This document shows, in pieces, positions 15,239 through 16,325 of a stretch of DNA of 16,325 bases (within the stretch, counting starts at the first letter, position 1; each line of letters opens with the position of its first letter). Under the pieces are notes generated by a model. The model saw only the letters and a program-made list of their open reading frames with translations. It searched no databases and was not told the DNA's origin. Location: the NCBI GenBank assembly GCA_019689955.1, contig JADGGM010000007.1, positions 1-16,325 of the forward strand, given 5' to 3'. Source of the DNA: Gemmatimonadaceae bacterium. GTDB lineage: Bacteria > Gemmatimonadota > Gemmatimonadetes > Gemmatimonadales > Gemmatimonadaceae. Both the position numbers and the translations under genes were made by a program.

Positions 15239-16325
15239 TCAATGCCGCCGCTTCTCGAGCACGAGGCGCGGCAGGGAGTCCAGCCCGGCGGAGACGCGCC
15301 GCACCCGCAGCCCGAGCGCCGCGGCGACGACGTCGATCGCTTCCTGCGGCGACACGCCGCGCAGGGAGCCGGTGAACGGGAGCGCGGCGACGACCGAATC
15401 GGCGGGGACGGCGTCGGTGCCGTACCACCGGTGCAGGTCGTGGAGCACCTGGGCGAGCGGGGCGTCCTCGAACACGAGATCGCCGTGGATCCAGGCGAGG
15501 AGCGCGTCGACGTTCGCGTTGTGGCGTACGCTCGCGGCGCCCTGCGCCGTCAGGCGCCCCACGTCGCCGGCGCGCAGGAGCCCGGCGCCGCTCATGGCGA
15601 CCGTCCCCTCGAGCACGGTCACGCGGACGGCGTGGTCGTCCGGGTAGCTGCGCACGGCGAACGCGGTGCCGACGTCCTGCGTACTCGCGTTCCCGGCGAA
15701 CACGGTGAAGGGACGCGTCGAGTCGTGCACGACCTCGAAGTACGCTTCCCCTTCCACGTACACGTCGCGCCGCCGCGTGCCGAAGTCCGCGGCGACGCGC
15801 ATGCGGCTGGCGGGGGCGAGGAAGACGTGGGTCCCGTCGGCGAGGTGCAGCTCGGCGCGCTGGCCGACGGTGGTGGCGTACTCCGTCGGCGCCGCTGGAG
15901 GCGCGGCGCTCGGCGCGGTGGTGCGAACGACGCGGAAGGCGAGCGCGAGGAGGAGGATCGCCGCGGACGCTGCGATGATCGCGCCGAGCGGGGAGCGGCG
16001 CGGCGCGAGCCGCTCGGCGAACTGCGGCGCGCTCCGCGGCGTGGTCAGTCGCGCGGGGCCATCGGTGGCCGCGCGGGTGCGGCGCGTGCGGTGTGCCAGG
16101 CGCGTCCAGCCGACGTCGACATCGTGCGCGTCGGGGATCGCCCCCCACGCCGCGCGCAGCACGTCGACGAACGCCCGCCGCTCCGGATCGGCCGCGATCC
16201 AGTGCGCGAGGAGCGCTTCCTCCTCCGGCGATGCCTCCCCCGCGACGTGCCGCTCGATCAGCCGTCGCAGCGCGCCGTCGTCGTCGGACAGCGCCGCCGC
16301 GAGCGGCGGGGGCGGGGTCGGGGGT
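15239..16325 (-). CDS. FecR-like transmembrane anti-sigma/signal transducer (5' end outside window)
   Basis: 361 residues are visible and the frame stays open to the right edge. The GTG near 16162 is therefore not the start: upstream codons still encode the conserved cytoplasmic DUF4880-type segment (LRRLIERHVAGEASPEEEAL, then HWIAADPERRAFVDVLRAAW). Then come a basic linker, one membrane helix (PLGAIIAASAAILLLALAFR), the periplasmic FecR domain (AELHLADGTHVFLAPASRMR, VYVEGEAYFEV, FAVRSYPDDHAVRVTVLEGT) and a C-terminal DUF4974/STN-like domain (LVFEDAPLAQVLHDLHRWYG and GVSPQEAIDVVAAALGLRV). Such proteins sit in the inner membrane, hold or activate an ECF sigma factor and receive the signal from the STN domain of the partner transporter. 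The sigma gene is expected just upstream, outside the window. Confidence 0.93.
   Translation of the reverse strand, partial: PPTPPPPLAAALSDDDGALRRLIERHVAGEASPEEEALLAHWIAADPERRAFVDVLRAAWGAIPDAHDVDVGWTRLAHRTRRTRAATDGPARLTTPRSAPQFAERLAPRRSPLGAIIAASAAILLLALAFRVVRTTAPSAAPPAAPTEYATTVGQRAELHLADGTHVFLAPASRMRVAADFGTRRRDVYVEGEAYFEVVHDSTRPFTVFAGNASTQDVGTAFAVRSYPDDHAVRVTVLEGTVAMSGAGLLRAGDVGRLTAQGAASVRHNANVDALLAWIHGDLVFEDAPLAQVLHDLHRWYGTDAVPADSVVAALPFTGSLRGVSPQEAIDVVAAALGLRVRRVSAGLDSLPRLVLEKRRH

Noticed and set aside
15239..16162. FecR taken as a complete 307-residue protein from GTG 16162
   Set aside because: The frame continues without a stop to the window edge and encodes the conserved N-terminal cytoplasmic segment of FecR proteins, so the true start is outside the window.

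Overview
The window is very GC-rich. Every gene I can support lies on the minus strand, so transcription runs from high to low coordinates. The gene content suggests Gemmatimonadota: a SusC/SusD pair with an STN-type signalling extension and a FecR-like regulator, next to a PadR plus duplicated orphan permease (ADOP) pair of the kind common in Acidobacteriota and Gemmatimonadota. The phylum is an inference from gene families and composition; no rRNA or other marker gene is present.

Region 1 (about 16325 down to 4231) reads as one polysaccharide-utilisation operon. In transcription order it holds a FecR-like anti-sigma/signal transducer (5' end outside the window), a 29-codon leader ORF with a perfect Shine-Dalgarno and an internal GC-only stem-loop, an STN-bearing SusC-type TonB-dependent transporter, a SusD-type lipoprotein, a GH3 beta-glucosidase, a GH30 glycosidase, an SSS-family sodium:solute symporter and a small two-helix membrane protein. 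Gaps are 9-20 nt or ATGA overlaps, except the 99-nt fecR-susC spacer that houses the leader ORF. The expected pathway is: SusD/SusC bind and import an oligosaccharide, GH30 and GH3 cut it outside the cytoplasm, and the symporter takes up the product. The GH30 + GH3 pair resembles loci for (fungal) beta-1,6-glucan, but the substrate is inferred. Induction probably passes from the STN domain of SusC to FecR and then to an ECF sigma factor, expected just beyond the right edge.

Region 2 (4195 down to 1143) is a PadR regulator followed 4 nt later by an 882-residue ADOP permease without an ATPase gene. A good TTGACA -35 element and a perfect 9+9 bp inverted repeat precede padR and look like an autoregulated promoter.

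Region 3 (1086 down to 1) is a TetR regulator overlapping by 4 nt a TolC-like outer-membrane efflux gene that runs off the left edge. A 20-bp near-perfect palindrome directly before the tetR start is a probable operator. This is the usual beginning of a TetR-TolC-(adaptor/RND pump) efflux operon, whose remaining genes would lie outside the window.

No tRNA, rRNA, CRISPR array, insertion sequence or intergenic stretch over 300 bases was seen. The most unusual element is the leader ORF plus hairpin before susC.
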